Positions 8,026-8,921 of a stretch of DNA of 8,921 nucleotides are shown here, one piece after another; the first letter of the stretch is position 1, and each line of letters begins with the position of its first letter. The translations under genes were made by a program, and so were the position numbers. The notes under the pieces were generated by a model, which saw only the letters and a list, made by a program, of their open reading frames with translations, did not search any database and was not told the DNA's origin. Source of the DNA: Leucothrix mucor (lineage in GTDB: Bacteria; Pseudomonadota; Gammaproteobacteria; Thiotrichales; Thiotrichaceae); assembly GCA_011322515.1 (NCBI GenBank), contig DRMS01000430.1, forward strand, positions 1-8,921. The letters run 5' to 3'.

Positions 8026-8921
8026 TTACCCAAGTAAATACTCATCAATACTTAGCACACGAATATTCACATCTTGCTGAATAAAAGTCTCTTGCTGATT
8101 CCAAGTAATAATCAGCCCCTCTTTTATTGAAAAATAGTGACATGCATTAATTAACCCAATAATTTCTCGCTGGCGTGTTTTACTATCGTGCATTTCAAAG
8201 CAGACTTGAATAACCTGTGTCTTGCCATTATCCTGAATAATAAAATCACATTCTGTTTTGTCACGATAATAACTAATGCTATCGGGTGCTGGATGTCTTC
8301 GGCGTAGTTCCCAATAGACCATTTGCTCCAGTCCCTTCCCTTGATCTGCCTGAGTTTGAAAGTGGATGGCATTAAATAAACCATTATCTATCAAATATAT
8401 TTTTCTTTCTCCCAGCTCTCTTGTACTGATTTTTTGGCTGTATTTTTTTAATATTCCTGTAAAAAAAATAGCTTCCGCAGCCTCCATAAACTCATACAGA
8501 CTGGTTTTGCCTACAGAAATACCTGCTGATTTTAAATCATTATAGAGACGATTGACGGATACCTTCTTGCTATGCGAAGCTGAAAGCCTTTTTAAAAAAA
8601 ATTTTAATGCTTGGGTGTTCCTGATTTGATAGCGCTCTATAAGATCACGGAATACCATTACTTGATAATACTCTTGTAAAATTTGTCGTTGCACCAGCGT
8701 ATCATCAAGCAATACTATTTCAGGAAAACTACCTTGAACCAAATATTGCTCAAGCGCATGTCGAACCCGCGCACGTCCCTGCGTTGCATATAACTCTGGC
8801 TGAATGGATTTGAAGTTAAGATATTCCTTAAAACTAAGCGGATAAACAGTGTAACTCAGGCTACGACCGCGCAGTGCTGTGGCAATTTCACTACTTAATA
8901 GTTTTGAATTAGACCCCGTCA
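8026..8921 (-). CDS. AAA family ATPase with C-terminal DUF4143 domain, 5'-truncated by window edge
   Basis: The frame is open to the right edge, so 297 C-terminal residues are visible and the Walker A/B part lies outside the window. The visible part opens with TGSNSKLLSSEIATALRGRS, then YPLSFKEYL and, further on, QGSFPEIV. These are typical of the sensor and lid portion of the ATPases that carry DUF4143. The last 150 or so residues form the DUF4143 / PD-(D/E)XK-like domain: a Glu in MVYWELRRR, YYRDKTECDFII with the acidic Asp, and VIQVCFE where a catalytic Lys would sit in an active nuclease. A TTG at 8742 is not the start, because the family similarity continues upstream without a stop. The function of these ATPases is poorly known, and they occur widely as accessory genes. 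The next gene starts about 110 bases downstream with no clear terminator between. Confidence 0.9.
   Translation of the reverse strand, partial: TGSNSKLLSSEIATALRGRSLSYTVYPLSFKEYLNFKSIQPELYATQGRARVRHALEQYLVQGSFPEIVLLDDTLVQRQILQEYYQVMVFRDLIERYQIRNTQALKFFLKRLSASHSKKVSVNRLYNDLKSAGISVGKTSLYEFMEAAEAIFFTGILKKYSQKISTRELGERKIYLIDNGLFNAIHFQTQADQGKGLEQMVYWELRRRHPAPDSISYYRDKTECDFIIQDNGKTQVIQVCFEMHDSKTRQREIIGLINACHYFSIKEGLIITWNQQETFIQQDVNIRVLSIDEYLLG

Noticed and set aside
8026..8742. 238-residue protein starting at TTG 8742
   Set aside because: The frame stays open to the window edge, and the upstream codons encode the recognisable TGSN...LRGRS segment of the same family, so the TTG is internal.
5993..8921. 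DUF4105 and AAA-DUF4143 genes as a two-gene defence or toxin-antitoxin system
   Set aside because: They are about 110 bases apart without overlap, no known association was recognised, one protein is exported and the other cytoplasmic, and there are no mobility genes, CRISPR repeats or defence domains nearby.

Overview
The window is a gammaproteobacterial chromosome segment of moderately low GC. That assignment rests on three things: the gene order mraZ-rsmH-ftsL-ftsI-murE-murF, a class A RNase P RNA just upstream of mraZ, and an MurE with the DNPR signature of meso-diaminopimelate-adding (Gram-negative type) enzymes. I cannot name the genus. All genes lie on the minus strand, so the window reads biologically from right to left.

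Region 1 (8921 to 5993) is accessory. At the right edge is a 5'-truncated AAA ATPase of the DUF4143 type. It is followed by a 640-residue exported protein that I assign to the DUF4105 / Lnb N-terminal family. This protein has a signal peptide, a His...Asn-Cys motif pair like that of circularly permuted papain-like proteins, and a C-terminal half that reads like an outer-membrane beta-barrel.

Region 2 (about 5916 to 5504) is rnpB, the RNase P RNA. It has a plausible promoter with a GC-rich discriminator, a perfectly paired 10-bp P1 helix, and an intact GGU motif for tRNA CCA recognition. An AT-rich spacer with no recognisable gene follows (about 5503 to 5281).

Region 3 (5265 to the left edge) is the start of the dcw (division and cell wall) operon. 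A sigma70-like promoter is followed by three GTGG repeats spaced exactly 10 bp apart in the mraZ leader, which is the expected operator for MraZ. Then come mraZ (transcriptional regulator), rsmH (16S rRNA C1402 N4-methyltransferase), ftsL (divisome scaffold), ftsI (septal transpeptidase PBP3), murE (UDP-MurNAc-tripeptide synthetase) and the first 28 codons of murF. From rsmH on, each gene overlaps the next by 1 to 4 bases, indicating a translationally coupled operon. The products link cytoplasmic peptidoglycan precursor synthesis to septal cross-linking.

Nothing in the window clearly amounts to a new multi-gene system. The items most worth following up are the DUF4105 protein with its probable barrel fusion and CxxC motif, the well-resolved MraZ operator, and the accessory genes next to rnpB.
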